Positions 1 through 8,134 of a stretch of 64,000 bases of DNA are shown here, in pieces. Within the stretch, counting starts at the first letter, position 1. The number at the start of each line of letters is the position of its first letter. Source of the stretch: Deltaproteobacteria bacterium (lineage in GTDB: Bacteria > Myxococcota_A > Polyangia > JAAYKL01); contig JAQTNF010000005.1 in assembly GCA_028713995.1 (NCBI GenBank), positions 1 to 64,000 on the forward strand, given 5' to 3'. The position numbers and the translations under genes were made by a program. Below the pieces are notes generated by a model. It was not told where the DNA came from. It worked only from the letters and a program-made list of their open reading frames with translations, and made no database searches.

Positions 1-78
1 GCCCCCGAGGACTGGTTGCCCTGGAACTATCACCTCGCCCTCGCCGAGCTCGACGCGATCGCCGCAACCCACGACTGA
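1..78 (+). CDS. C-terminal end of an unidentified protein (partial)
   Basis: An open frame enters from the left edge and ends in TGA after 25 codons (APEDWLPWNYHLALAEL and following). The codons are G/C-rich at third positions like the neighbouring genes, which supports it being coding. The fragment is too short to assign a family. Confidence 0.55.
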   Translation, partial: APEDWLPWNYHLALAELDAIAATHD

Positions 79-175
79 CCGCGTTCGTGTCGACTTTTGC
101 GAGGCGCGACATGCCTGCCGAAAACTCGCCATCGGGGGAGAAGAGCGGAGTTATGGTCAATGGAGTTATGGCCTG

Positions 176-204
176 TTGACACCTGGGGCAATGTCGCATA
201 AAGT
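176..204 (+). promoter_or_regulatory. Sigma-70-type promoter for the RHH/hydrolase pair
   Basis: Perfect TTGACA at 176-181, a 17-nt spacer and TAAAGT at 199-204, about 50 nt before the RHH start codon. Read by eye only. Confidence 0.6.
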
Positions 205-254
205 GTCCTTTGTGGGGGATAACCCTACAGGCAAAGGTCAGCGGGGAGGCGAGA

Positions 255-455
255 ATGAACAACAAAAGCGATAAAAGAAAACAGAGCCTCTATTTCCCGG
301 AAGACATGCTTCAGGAGATCACTGCCGAGGCCGCGCGACAGGACAGATCTCTTTCGTGGATAGTACAGAAATCATGGAAGATATCTCGAAAGGAGATCAT
401 GCAGTATCCGTCGGTCAATGGGCCGGGCGAGGATGACGGCGAACCTTCCGAGTGA
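255..455 (+). CDS. Small ribbon-helix-helix-type protein (TIGR04563-like)
   Basis: The product has 66 residues. The start at 255 follows a good Shine-Dalgarno (ggggaggcgag); a longer frame from 210 lacks one. The N-terminal stretch KRKQSLYFPEDMLQEI and the following RQDRSLSWIVQKSWK match a small family common in Myxococcota whose fold resembles a CopG/Arc ribbon-helix-helix: one beta strand (QSLYFP) and two helices. Such proteins usually bind DNA as dimers, but no target is evident here and the role is inferred. The 3' end overlaps the hydrolase gene by 38 nt in another frame, so the two are probably co-transcribed. Confidence 0.75.
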   Translation: MNNKSDKRKQSLYFPEDMLQEITAEAARQDRSLSWIVQKSWKISRKEIMQYPSVNGPGEDDGEPSE

Positions 456-1386
456 ACCGGCCGCGGCGAAGCGCCCATCGGCTTCGTCCGCCGGGTTCGT
501 CCGGTCTTCCGACGGCACGGAGCTCCACTTTGATCGTCAAGGCGTTGGCAGGTCCGTACTTTTGTGCGACGGGCTCCTGTGCGACGGACACATCTGGAAA
601 TACGTCGCGCCCGCCCTTTGTGGCGAATGTGATCTTCTGCACTGGCATTACCCGGGGCACGGCGAGTCGCAGGATCCGCCCGAACAGGCGGATGTGGGGC
701 CAAAGCGCTTGGCCGACGACGCAGCTCTCGTCGCAAGGAGCGCGGGGTTCGATCGCGTCACGGTTCTCGGGCACAGTCTCGGGGTTCAGGTCGCCCTCGA
801 GCTCTGGCGGCGCCACCGTGGAATCGTGGACGGCCTCGTCCTCATCTGCGGCTCGCCCGGCAACATCGTCCGCGACTTCCATGAGAACGCCGTCCTCAAG
901 TGGCTTGTGCCGGTCGTCGATGTGGCCGGTAGATTTCTGCCCTCCGCCGTGACGGCGCTGTGGCGCAGAATCCCGTCCGACCCTCTCCTATGGCTCGCCA
1001 TGCATTCGCGCGAGGTGAACACGAGGCTCATCAAGACTGCCGATCTGGCCCAGTATTTCGGCAGGCTCGGGCGAGTGGAGATCCGACTCGCCCTGCGCTT
1101 CCTCGAAGCCGCCGGGCATCACGACGCGACTCCTTTCCTGCGAGACATAGATGTCCCCGTGCTCGTGGTCGCGGCCGAACAGGATCGCTTCACGCCGGCG
1201 CAACGCTCGCGGTTCATGGCTTCGGCGATTCCGGGGGCGGAGCTGCTCATGGTGCCGCAGGGCACGCACTCGCTGCCCATCGAACAGCCGGAGATCGTCA
1301 ACCTGAGGATCCGTCGGTTCCTGCGGGAGCGGCTCGATCCGCCGGCCGCCGCCGCCACCAATCCTCGACCTCGTCCATCCGAGTGA
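418..1386 (+). CDS. Alpha/beta-hydrolase
   Basis: The 322-residue product has a standard alpha/beta-hydrolase core. A nucleophile elbow GHSLG lies near residue 122, an acid candidate sits in AAEQDRF and a catalytic His in QGTHSLP near the C-terminus. An oxyanion-type segment (LLCDGLLCDG) lies near residue 50. These place it with esterases, haloalkane dehalogenases and related enzymes; the substrate cannot be read. The start is uncertain: ATG 418 has no close Shine-Dalgarno and ATG 433 is an alternative. The gene runs convergently into the DinG-type helicase gene and the coding ends overlap by 89 nt. Confidence 0.82.
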   Translation: MGRARMTANLPSEPAAAKRPSASSAGFVRSSDGTELHFDRQGVGRSVLLCDGLLCDGHIWKYVAPALCGECDLLHWHYPGHGESQDPPEQADVGPKRLADDAALVARSAGFDRVTVLGHSLGVQVALELWRRHRGIVDGLVLICGSPGNIVRDFHENAVLKWLVPVVDVAGRFLPSAVTALWRRIPSDPLLWLAMHSREVNTRLIKTADLAQYFGRLGRVEIRLALRFLEAAGHHDATPFLRDIDVPVLVVAAEQDRFTPAQRSRFMASAIPGAELLMVPQGTHSLPIEQPEIVNLRIRRFLRERLDPPAAAATNPRPRPSE

Positions 1387-3262
1387 CCCGCGGGCACGGC
1401 GGCAACGAGGCGAGGAAAGTGCTCGCGTAGGCCATGGTCCCGAGCCGCCGATCGAGGATCGCAACCACTCCCCGGTCATCCCGCGTGCGGATCAGCCTGC
1501 CGAAGCCCTGCTTGAGCGCGAGCGCGGCCATGGGGATCTGGTACTCGACGAAGGCGTTTCGTCCCTCGGCTGTGAGGTGTGCGATCCGCGCGGAGACGAG
1601 CGGATTGTCGGGCGAGGAGAACGGGAGCTTGTCCATGACCACGAGCCGCAGTGCATCGCCGGGAAGATCGACGCCCTGCCAGAAGCTCGTGGTGGCGCAC
1701 AGCACGGAAGCTGGATCGGCCATGAAGCGCGCAAGCAGCACGCTCTTGGGCGCGGTGCCCTGGATCAGGAGGGGGCCCGGCGTTCGCCCCTCCAACCGAC
1801 CGTGGATCGCACGCATGTTGCGGTGAGACGTGCACAGGACCAAGGCGCCGCCCGAGGTGAGCCGGATGAGCCGCTCGATTTCCAAAGTGGCGTTCTCCTC
1901 GAACTCGGGATCCCTGGGATCAGGGAGATGTCCCGGCATGTAGAGGCATGCCTGCCGGGGGTAATCGAAGGGAGACGGGGCCGACAGCTCGTCGGCGTCG
2001 AAATCGATGCCGAGTCGCGACTTGAGATAGCGGAAATCACCACCCGTCGAAAGGGTTGCGCTGGTGAGGACGATGGTTCGTAGTCGGAAGAAAATTTTTT
2101 CGCGCAGGAAGTCCGAAACATCGATAGGCGAGGCGCCCAGTGTCACAAAGCGGCCCCGCGTCTCTACCCAGTGGATATGGCCCGTCTCGGCCCGGCCCAA
2201 CACCGTGTCGAGATCGGAGCGGACGTTGGCGAGCCGATCGGCGCACTGATCGACGATCTCATTCCGGCCCTCGAGCACGCGTACCGAGTGCTCGACTGCG
2301 TCGAGCGCTGCATCCAATCGGAAATAGGCGGCTTCCATGTCGCCCCCGGGCTCGAGCGGCTCGAGCTGGCGGCGACCCGCCTGGCCAAGGAGCAGACGGA
2401 ACAGACTTTCAGCCGCCCCCCGGGCGCCCTCGACGAGCCGGGGCCGTGCGACGCGCGACGGATCCTCGGCGAATCTTGCGGCCTCGACCGCAGCCACCAC
2501 GTCGTCGAGCAGGCGCCGTACCTGGCCCGATGAGGCCTTGATGCTGAAGAACTCCGTGGCCACATCCTCCACCGCGTGGGCTTCGTCGAAAACCACCACA
2601 TCGTGATCGGGGAGGATGGCGCCACCCTTGAGTCGCGTGGCGAGATCCGCGAAGTAGAGGTGGTGGTTCACGACCACGAGAGCCGCGCGCATGGCATCCT
2701 GGCGTGCGCGCGTGAGGTGGCACTCCTCGAAGCGGCTGCAGCGCGCGCCAAGCCGTGTCTCCTTGGTCGAACACACCTCGAGCCACATCGGGTCGTCGTC
2801 GGGAAGCCCCTCGAGCTCCATACGGTCACCGGTCTCGGTGGCCCCGGCCCAGCGTTCGAGCTCGGCCACGCGACGCGACGGGTAAGCAAGCGACCTGGGA
2901 GAGCGCAGGAAGTCGGCGAGGCGCCTCTTGCAAAGGTAATTCTCCTGGCCCTTCAGGTAGACCGCGTGCGCCGGCCGCCCGAGCGCGCCTTCGAGGAAGG
3001 AGACGTCCTTGAAGAAGACCTGCTCTTGCAGGTTGCGCGTGCCGGTCGACACCACCACGGTCCTTCCGCACAAGATCGCCGGAACCAGATACGCGAGGGT
3101 CTTGCCCGTGCCCGTGCCCGCTTCGGCGAGCAGCACGCCGCCATCCTCGATGGCGCGGCCGACCGCCTCGGCCATGCTGACTTGCGACGCGCGCGCTTCG
3201 TATTGGACGAGGCTCGAGGCGATCGGGCCCGTCGGCGAGAAGATGTCGGCGACCCCGCTCAA
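1298..3262 (-). CDS. dinG: DinG/Rad3-family ATP-dependent DNA helicase
   Basis: The 654-residue product is a superfamily 2 XPD/DinG-type helicase. Visible motifs are a Q-motif-like YEARASQ, Walker A GTGTGKT, a DEAH box (VVFDEAHAVED), and late motifs including QGVDLPG and QGFGRLIRT. Four Cys between motifs Ia and II (one in YLCKRR, three in the VCS...ARCSRFEEC stretch) fit the 4Fe-4S cluster of the family. DinG unwinds 5'-3' and resolves R-loops and other blocks to replication. The start is TTG, overlapping the TGA of the upstream small gene, so translation is probably coupled. An ATG further in would lose the Q motif. Confidence 0.9.
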   Translation of the reverse strand: MSGVADIFSPTGPIASSLVQYEARASQVSMAEAVGRAIEDGGVLLAEAGTGTGKTLAYLVPAILCGRTVVVSTGTRNLQEQVFFKDVSFLEGALGRPAHAVYLKGQENYLCKRRLADFLRSPRSLAYPSRRVAELERWAGATETGDRMELEGLPDDDPMWLEVCSTKETRLGARCSRFEECHLTRARQDAMRAALVVVNHHLYFADLATRLKGGAILPDHDVVVFDEAHAVEDVATEFFSIKASSGQVRRLLDDVVAAVEAARFAEDPSRVARPRLVEGARGAAESLFRLLLGQAGRRQLEPLEPGGDMEAAYFRLDAALDAVEHSVRVLEGRNEIVDQCADRLANVRSDLDTVLGRAETGHIHWVETRGRFVTLGASPIDVSDFLREKIFFRLRTIVLTSATLSTGGDFRYLKSRLGIDFDADELSAPSPFDYPRQACLYMPGHLPDPRDPEFEENATLEIERLIRLTSGGALVLCTSHRNMRAIHGRLEGRTPGPLLIQGTAPKSVLLARFMADPASVLCATTSFWQGVDLPGDALRLVVMDKLPFSSPDNPLVSARIAHLTAEGRNAFVEYQIPMAALALKQGFGRLIRTRDDRGVVAILDRRLGTMAYASTFLASLPPCPRVTRMDEVEDWWRRRPADRAAPAGTDGSSG

Positions 3263-3489
3263 AGCACATACCGGAAGATAAAGAACACAAGAACGCCGAA
3301 CGTCAATAAAAAGGCCGCGATGACCCAGGGATCGGTGCGCGTGGCGTCGAGGATGGACTGTGCCCTCTTCCTCACGCCCTCCGGGCTGTCGCCTGTGACG
3401 AGCTCGTGCGCCAGATTGCGTGCGGTGCGGTAATCACCGGCAATGTAAGCGCGCTCTGCCTTTTCGAGAGTCGCCGCAGGATCACTCAT
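3259..3489 (-). CDS. Small TPR-like single-pass membrane protein
   Basis: The 76-residue product has an N-terminal helical pair (AERAYIAGDYRTARNLAHEL) that reads like one TPR unit, and a C-terminal membrane helix (about residues 54-74, WVIAAFLLTFGVLVFFIF) ending three residues later. It is likely a tail-anchored inner-membrane protein facing the cytoplasm. It is the first gene of the dinG transcription unit and overlaps dinG by 4 nt. No family function is recognised. The ATG has no Shine-Dalgarno and follows a promoter by 7 nt, suggesting leaderless translation. Confidence 0.75.
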   Translation of the reverse strand: MSDPAATLEKAERAYIAGDYRTARNLAHELVTGDSPEGVRKRAQSILDATRTDPWVIAAFLLTFGVLVFFIFRYVL

Positions 3490-3496
3490 GGGAAGG

Positions 3497-3526
3497 ATTC
3501 TATGTTCGCGCTCCGGCCGGGGTCAA
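3497..3526 (-). promoter_or_regulatory. Promoter of the dinG unit (leaderless type)
   Basis: On the minus strand: TTGACC (3521-3526), 18-nt spacer, TAGAAT (3497-3502), then 7 nt to the ATG at 3489. Transcription would begin at or next to the start codon. Confidence 0.6.
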
Positions 3527-3569
3527 CGTTCTTGCGCGGCTTCCGGCCCGTCTTCCGGCTCGACGTCGC

Positions 3570-3598
3570 TTGTTGTCCGGCGCGCCATGGGCTAGGAT
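3570..3598 (+). promoter_or_regulatory. Promoter of the membrane protein/ArsA unit (leaderless type)
   Basis: TTGTTG (3570-3575), 17-nt spacer, TAGGAT (3593-3598), 8 nt before the ATG at 3607. It is divergent from the dinG promoter about 45 nt away. Confidence 0.5.
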
Positions 3599-3606
3599 AC
3601 GCCGCG

Positions 3607-4227
3607 ATGTCGATTGGGACTCGAGACAGGCCGTCGGGGGATGAATCGTCCGAGGTGCAAGGCGAGATCGCCCGAAGGCCTGCGTGGGCTCCGTTGCGGG
3701 TGCTCGCGATCGTGACCGGTCTCTTCCTGGTGCGCGGTCTGCTCGGCCTTCTCGCGCGTTACTGTCTGGGCCTGCGCCGCGTCGCCACGGCGAGGTGGGA
3801 TGGCGTGTCGCTTTCCCTTGATACCGAGTGGTCGGTTTTTGGTAGGGTCGTGCGCCGTCAGAAGACCCTGGCACGCCTCGCGGACCTGCGCGCCGTAAGG
3901 TTCGAGAACCGCAAGCGGTACGTGTACCTCCTCGTGGGCTTCGGCGCGCTCGCGATTGGGACGTGGATCGGGATCCAGTGGCTCGTGGACGGCCTCAGGG
4001 CCGGGTACCCCTACCTCGCGCTGATCGGCGCCGGCGTGATCGCGCTCGGTGTCGCGGTCGACCTATGCCTGTACCTTCTCGTCCCCGCAGGACGGGACGC
4101 GAGCAGGTTGTTGATCGTCGTCGGGCCGTGGTGCACGGTCCTGACCGGCGTCGACCCCGGCGCTGCCGAACGTTTGCTCGGGGCGATTCGCGGTGCGTTC
4201 GGCTCCCTCACGGCCCAACGCCGCTGA
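3607..4227 (+). CDS. Membrane protein of unknown function
   Basis: The 206-residue product has hydrophobic segments near residues 30-52 (LAIVTGLFLVRGLLGLLARY), 103-122 (LLVGFGALAIGTWIGIQWLV) and 130-155 (LALIGAGVIALGVAVDLCLYLLV). They flank a soluble middle part with a PH-like pattern (RWDGVSLSLDTEWSVFGRVV). The C-terminal part (VVGPWCTVLTGVDPGAAERLLGAI) also resembles membrane-anchored bacterial PH-like proteins, but this is only an impression. Its TGA overlaps the ATG of the ArsA-type gene (TGATG), so the two products are probably made together. Confidence 0.7.
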   Translation: MSIGTRDRPSGDESSEVQGEIARRPAWAPLRVLAIVTGLFLVRGLLGLLARYCLGLRRVATARWDGVSLSLDTEWSVFGRVVRRQKTLARLADLRAVRFENRKRYVYLLVGFGALAIGTWIGIQWLVDGLRAGYPYLALIGAGVIALGVAVDLCLYLLVPAGRDASRLLIVVGPWCTVLTGVDPGAAERLLGAIRGAFGSLTAQRR

Positions 4228-5162
4228 TGGACGATCTGCTCGGCAAGCGCTTCGTCGTCGTCGCCGGCAAGGGCGGTGTGGGGCGCACCACGGTTTCTCT
4301 CGTGATCGGAAAGCTCGCCGCCTTGCGCGGTAAGCGGGTGCTCGTGTGCCTCGCGAACGCTCCGCCCCGCTATTCCGATTTGCTGGAGGAGACCGTTCTC
4401 GATGCGAAGATCCAAGAAGCCGTGGGCGGCCTCCATGTTGTGAACCTGGATCCGAAGGTGTGCGAGGAAGAGTACGGCCTCATGATCCTCCACAACAGGA
4501 TCCTTCACCGTCTGGTCTTCGGCAGCAGGATCGTCAGGACGTTCCTCGACGCGGTGCCGGGGCTCGCCGAGTGGGCCATGCTCGGCAAGGCCACTTACCA
4601 TGCGCTCAAGACGTCGGACGGGGGGCCCGAGTACGACATGGTCGTCTTCGACTCGCCGGCCACGGGTCACGGTCTGGACGTGCTTGCCTTGCCGCGGGCC
4701 ATCGTGTCCGCCGTCCCGGGCGGCCGCATGCGCGAGGAGGCGGAGCTCAGGGTCGCGCTCATGGGTGACGCCTCTCAGTGCGAGGTCGTTCCGGTCACGA
4801 TCCCCGAGGAGATCCCTGTGAACGAGACCATCGAGCTCGTTGCCGCCTTGGGGAGGCTCGGGCTCGCCGTGCGGCGCATGGTGGTCAACATGATGTCGTC
4901 GCGGGCGGACGCGGATGAGCTGCTGGGACATATCGCCGGGCTCGCGGAGGAGGGCGTGACCAGACCCTCCTGGCTCGTTCCAGCGGCTGCGGCCGTTCGT
5001 GCGCGGCAGATGGAGAAGGACAGCCTCGCGCGTCTCGCAAAAACGGTCTGCGTCCCGCAAATCGAGCTGCCCGCCCTGCCGGGGGGCTGGCTGCACGAGG
5101 GGTCGATCCTGACGCTGGTCCGTGCTTTCGAGGCGGCTTTCACGCCAAAGCAGCGCGCTTGA
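4227..5162 (+). CDS. ArsA/GET3-type P-loop ATPase
   Basis: The 311-residue product begins almost directly with a deviant Walker A motif GKGGVGRTT (residues 15-23), the signature of the SIMIBI ArsA/Get3/MinD group. A switch-like VFDSPATGH lies near residue 140, where Get3/ArsA proteins have DTAPTGH. It has one ATPase domain, about half the length of classical two-domain ArsA. No arsB, arsR or arsenite-binding Cys cluster is seen, so arsenite transport is unlikely. Such single-domain proteins act in membrane protein targeting or cell-surface systems. Coupling to an upstream membrane protein suggests a membrane partner. Confidence 0.8.
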   Translation: MDDLLGKRFVVVAGKGGVGRTTVSLVIGKLAALRGKRVLVCLANAPPRYSDLLEETVLDAKIQEAVGGLHVVNLDPKVCEEEYGLMILHNRILHRLVFGSRIVRTFLDAVPGLAEWAMLGKATYHALKTSDGGPEYDMVVFDSPATGHGLDVLALPRAIVSAVPGGRMREEAELRVALMGDASQCEVVPVTIPEEIPVNETIELVAALGRLGLAVRRMVVNMMSSRADADELLGHIAGLAEEGVTRPSWLVPAAAAVRARQMEKDSLARLAKTVCVPQIELPALPGGWLHEGSILTLVRAFEAAFTPKQRA

Positions 5163-5165
5163 AAC

Positions 5166-5750
5166 CTACCTGCGCATTGTCGAGGCGGCGCGCGTGGTGA
5201 CGAAATAGCGGGCCGGCCATTGCCTGTAGTAGACGGCGTCGAGCAACACGCCGCCGCGGTCATCATACTCGCAAACGGTCTGCTCCTCGTCGTTCTGCTT
5301 ACACCGCACCTTGCCGAATACGCGCAGGAGGGAGCCGGGCTGCACTTTGTTAAGCCCCGGGGACGTGTCGGTCGCCGTGAGCGCGACGATGGCCGAGAAG
5401 CCGCCCGAGGTCTTGAAGTGCACCGTGACACGACACGATCCGCTGGAGTCGTCGTCGCACAGATGGCGCTCCTGGTGCTGCCGGTGCGACAGAGCGATGA
5501 GGTATCGTCCGTCCGGCGCCTGGGTCACCTTTTCGACGACGCCGAACCATGCGATCAGCTTGCCTTCGAAACTCGAAGGAGAGGACGTCACGTCGCCGTA
5601 CCCGTATTCCTTGCCCTGTTCGTCGTAGGACTCTTCGTCGTCGAGAGGCACGTAGTAGCGGGAAAAGCCGTACTGGCCGGCGCCGCACCCCGCGAAGGCC
5701 GGTGCAAGCGCGGCCGCGAGCAACCCAAGAAAGCGTACCTGAGCGCTCAT
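5166..5750 (-). CDS. Putative lipoprotein, unknown function
   Basis: The 194-residue product has a signal peptide ending in lipobox AFAGC (Cys22). The mature part is acidic at first (LDDEESYDEQ) and then holds what looks like an OB-like beta segment (FEGKLIAWFGVVEKV, PGSLLRVFGKVRCK). Cys are spaced through the domain (HLCDDDSSGSC, RCK, VCEY) and could form disulfides. It overlaps the upstream coiled-coil gene by 4 nt, so the pair forms an operon. No known function is recognised. Confidence 0.75.
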   Translation of the reverse strand: MSAQVRFLGLLAAALAPAFAGCGAGQYGFSRYYVPLDDEESYDEQGKEYGYGDVTSSPSSFEGKLIAWFGVVEKVTQAPDGRYLIALSHRQHQERHLCDDDSSGSCRVTVHFKTSGGFSAIVALTATDTSPGLNKVQPGSLLRVFGKVRCKQNDEEQTVCEYDDRGGVLLDAVYYRQWPARYFVTTRAASTMRR

Positions 5751-6094
5751 CGCCGCGAGCTCTCTTCGAAACGTTCCATGAGTAATCCGATCTCCCTCAG
5801 TTGATCCTGGAGCAGGTTGACCTGCATGCGCTTCTCCTCGATAGCCTGGTTCATGGACGCGATCTCGCTTTGCAGGTGCACGATGTGCTGCGTGATCTCA
5901 TCCTGCCTTTCAGCCGAGGCCTGCAGCAGTGTCGGGATGTTGACCCCCATGCTCTCCAGGGTCCGGCGGATGACGTTGACGATGAGCTTCTCGTTCAGCC
6001 CCTCGAGAGGGACCTGTTTCATGAGGCTGAGCGCCTGATCGACGCCGTACTGCATCTGGGCCGCCGTTCCGTATTCGTATGGTCCTTGGGACAT
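5747..6094 (-). CDS. Small coiled-coil protein
   Basis: The 115-residue product has no signal peptide. The C-terminal half (about residues 60-112) is a heptad-rich coiled coil (ERQDEITQHIVHLQSEI, IEEKRMQVNLLQDQL). The N-terminal half is helical with a conserved-looking LNEKLIVNVIRRTLESMG. It has a strong Shine-Dalgarno (aaggagg). As first gene of a two-gene operon with a lipoprotein it may act at the inner membrane, but the role is unknown. Confidence 0.75.
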   Translation of the reverse strand: MSQGPYEYGTAAQMQYGVDQALSLMKQVPLEGLNEKLIVNVIRRTLESMGVNIPTLLQASAERQDEITQHIVHLQSEIASMNQAIEEKRMQVNLLQDQLREIGLLMERFEESSRR

Positions 6095-6132
6095 GCCGCC
6101 TCCTTCTTGCGCGATTTCGCCCCCAAATAGAA

Positions 6133-6161
6133 AACATAGTCGTCCTTCCCGCCACGGTCAA
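6133..6161 (-). promoter_or_regulatory. Promoter for the coiled-coil/lipoprotein operon
   Basis: Minus strand: TTGACC (6156-6161), 17-nt spacer, TATGTT (6133-6138), about 39 nt before the ATG at 6094. Confidence 0.6.
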
Positions 6162-6190
6162 CGTTCATCGAAGTCCGCCGTGTTCACCGG

Positions 6191-6219
6191 TTTACGCGCC
6201 GTTGCCCTCCTGATAAATT
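6191..6219 (+). promoter_or_regulatory. Promoter for the chemoreceptor-like gene
   Basis: TTTACG (6191-6196), 17-nt spacer, TAAATT (6214-6219), about 54 nt before the ATG at 6274. Confidence 0.5.
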
Positions 6220-6273
6220 CAAATCTCCGGGCTTCCACACGCGCGAGTCCCTGCCGCGGTTCGAGGTGAGGAG

Positions 6274-7974
6274 ATGATTGTCAGGAACAGGATTCTGGTG
6301 CTCTTCTTCCTGGGGCTCTTCCTGCCCGTCGCCGCGGTCGTGCTCCTTTCCCTCATCGGGCTCGTCGCCATCGATGTTGACTTTTCGGGTCGTTCGCTCG
6401 TGTTCGGCGTGGGTGCGCTCGCTCTCCTCGTGACGGCCACCCTGCTCGTGCTGCGCGCACTGCTCGGCAAGGTGGCGGACCCGGTCGCACAGATGCTCGC
6501 GGGGATCGAGGAGATATCGCACGGGAACCTCTCTCCGACGTTGCCTCCCACCGCGCCCGGAGAGCTGGGGGTGATCAACGAGGCGCTGCGCACCATGTGC
6601 GGACAGATGCGGATGATCCTGTCTCAGCTGCGTATGCTTTCGACCCGCGTCGTCGAAGCCACCGACCGTGCTGGAACAGCCTTCGACGAAGTGCGGGACG
6701 GCGCCTTGGTCCAGTCTGAGACGGTTGCCAAGACTTACTGTGCCGTGGGGGAGCTCAGCGAGGGGCTGCTCGGTGCGTCCCGGGAGATCGAGGCGCTGGC
6801 AAAGCGCATCGACGACGGCGCATCCGCGATCTACCAGATGGACGTTACCATCTGCCGCGTCGCGGAGAACATTGGCGGCCTGCGGACCAGCATCGAGGAG
6901 GCCATCCGCACCACGCGCGACGGCGACAAGAACGTGAAGCTCCTCGCGTCCGACATGGGCGATTTGTCGTCGCGCATCGAGACCGCCAAGAGCGCTCTCG
7001 GACAGATGATTTCCGGTACGGAGCAGGCGCGGCATGACGCCCGCGACGCGACCGAAATCATGGGCGGGCTCGAGAGCGAGACCGAGCGCATCGGCAAGGC
7101 CATCGAGGCTGTCATCGAGGGCTCGAACGCGGTGCATGTCTCGAATGACCGGATCCTTGAAGTCACAACCACATTGGAATCCAGAGTGGAGAGGGTCGAT
7201 GACGTCATCGAGTTCATCCGCAACCTGGCCGAACGGACCAAGCTGCTCTCCATCAATGCCTCCATCATCGCATCCGAGGCCGGGGAGCACGGGCGGGCGT
7301 TCGCTGCCGTGGCGCACGAGATAAAAGACCTGGCGCAGTCCACGGCCGGCGCCATCTCCGAGATTTCCAAGGTCGTGGCCGGGCTCAAGGAGGGCTTCGC
7401 CCAGACCGTGGGCACGATCCAGAAGGGCCAGGCCGACGTCGACTGCGGCGTGAGCCTGGCGCGGGACGCGGTGGTGCTCCTGCACTCCATCCCCGAGCAG
7501 GTCCACCGGGCGGCGGCGCGCAACAGCGAGATCGCGGGCCGCACCGAGACCCAGGTGCAGAAAGGGCGGGAGATCGAGGAGATCATCGGAAAGATCCTGT
7601 TCACCCTCAACCAGGTGAGCGAGCTCCTGTCGGCTCAGATCACCCGCAACGACCGCACCCTGGCCCTCTACCACAACATCGGCGTCACGTCGGATCAGGT
7701 CCTCGGCTCCACACGCGAGCATGCCTACACCTCGAACGAGGTCACGCGCTCCGTCGAGGGCATCAGCGCCGACTTCCGCACGCTGGCCGACCTGGTGCGC
7801 CAGCACCTCGCTTCCTTGGGAACGGTGGTCAAGCTGTCGCAGGACGTGGTGAAGATCACCGAACGCAGCAACAAGGGGGCAAGTGAGCTGTCCGCCCTCA
7901 TCGAGGACCTCAACCGATGGGCGCAATACCTCGGCGACGACTTCCGAAAGCTCGATGTGAGTGGGGCCGACTGA
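6274..7974 (+). CDS. Methyl-accepting chemotaxis-like protein with degenerate hairpin tip
   Basis: The 566-residue product has two closely spaced membrane helices (about residues 8-30 and 42-65) with almost no periplasmic loop. A HAMP-like stretch follows (DPVAQMLAGIEEISHGNL) and then a long cytoplasmic antiparallel coiled coil. The hairpin tip (about residues 316-368) reads ERTKLLSINASIIASEAGEHGR, related to the consensus EQTNLLALNAAIEAARAGE but with several replacements. It may signal to a non-standard CheA/CheW set or act without one, since no che genes lie nearby. With no sensing loop, any input is cytoplasmic or membrane-borne. The Shine-Dalgarno is gaggtgaggag. Confidence 0.85.
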   Translation: MIVRNRILVLFFLGLFLPVAAVVLLSLIGLVAIDVDFSGRSLVFGVGALALLVTATLLVLRALLGKVADPVAQMLAGIEEISHGNLSPTLPPTAPGELGVINEALRTMCGQMRMILSQLRMLSTRVVEATDRAGTAFDEVRDGALVQSETVAKTYCAVGELSEGLLGASREIEALAKRIDDGASAIYQMDVTICRVAENIGGLRTSIEEAIRTTRDGDKNVKLLASDMGDLSSRIETAKSALGQMISGTEQARHDARDATEIMGGLESETERIGKAIEAVIEGSNAVHVSNDRILEVTTTLESRVERVDDVIEFIRNLAERTKLLSINASIIASEAGEHGRAFAAVAHEIKDLAQSTAGAISEISKVVAGLKEGFAQTVGTIQKGQADVDCGVSLARDAVVLLHSIPEQVHRAAARNSEIAGRTETQVQKGREIEEIIGKILFTLNQVSELLSAQITRNDRTLALYHNIGVTSDQVLGSTREHAYTSNEVTRSVEGISADFRTLADLVRQHLASLGTVVKLSQDVVKITERSNKGASELSALIEDLNRWAQYLGDDFRKLDVSGAD

Positions 7975-8041
7975 CCTCAAAGATACGTTGTTTCGATGGG
8001 TTGGAGCCGTTTCGCACTTCGAACGTTTCCCGTCATTGGCC

Positions 8042-8070
8042 TTGACCCTGGATCTGCCATTTGATAGTAG
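8042..8070 (+). promoter_or_regulatory. Promoter for yajC-secD-secF-recJ
   Basis: TTGACC (8042-8047), 17-nt spacer, TAGTAG (8065-8070), about 64 nt before the yajC start. Confidence 0.5.
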
Positions 8071-8134
8071 ATGACGGCCTTTTCGCGACACGCGGTTTTC
8101 AGCAGGTTCAGCGTAAAGGTGAGGAGACGTGTTG

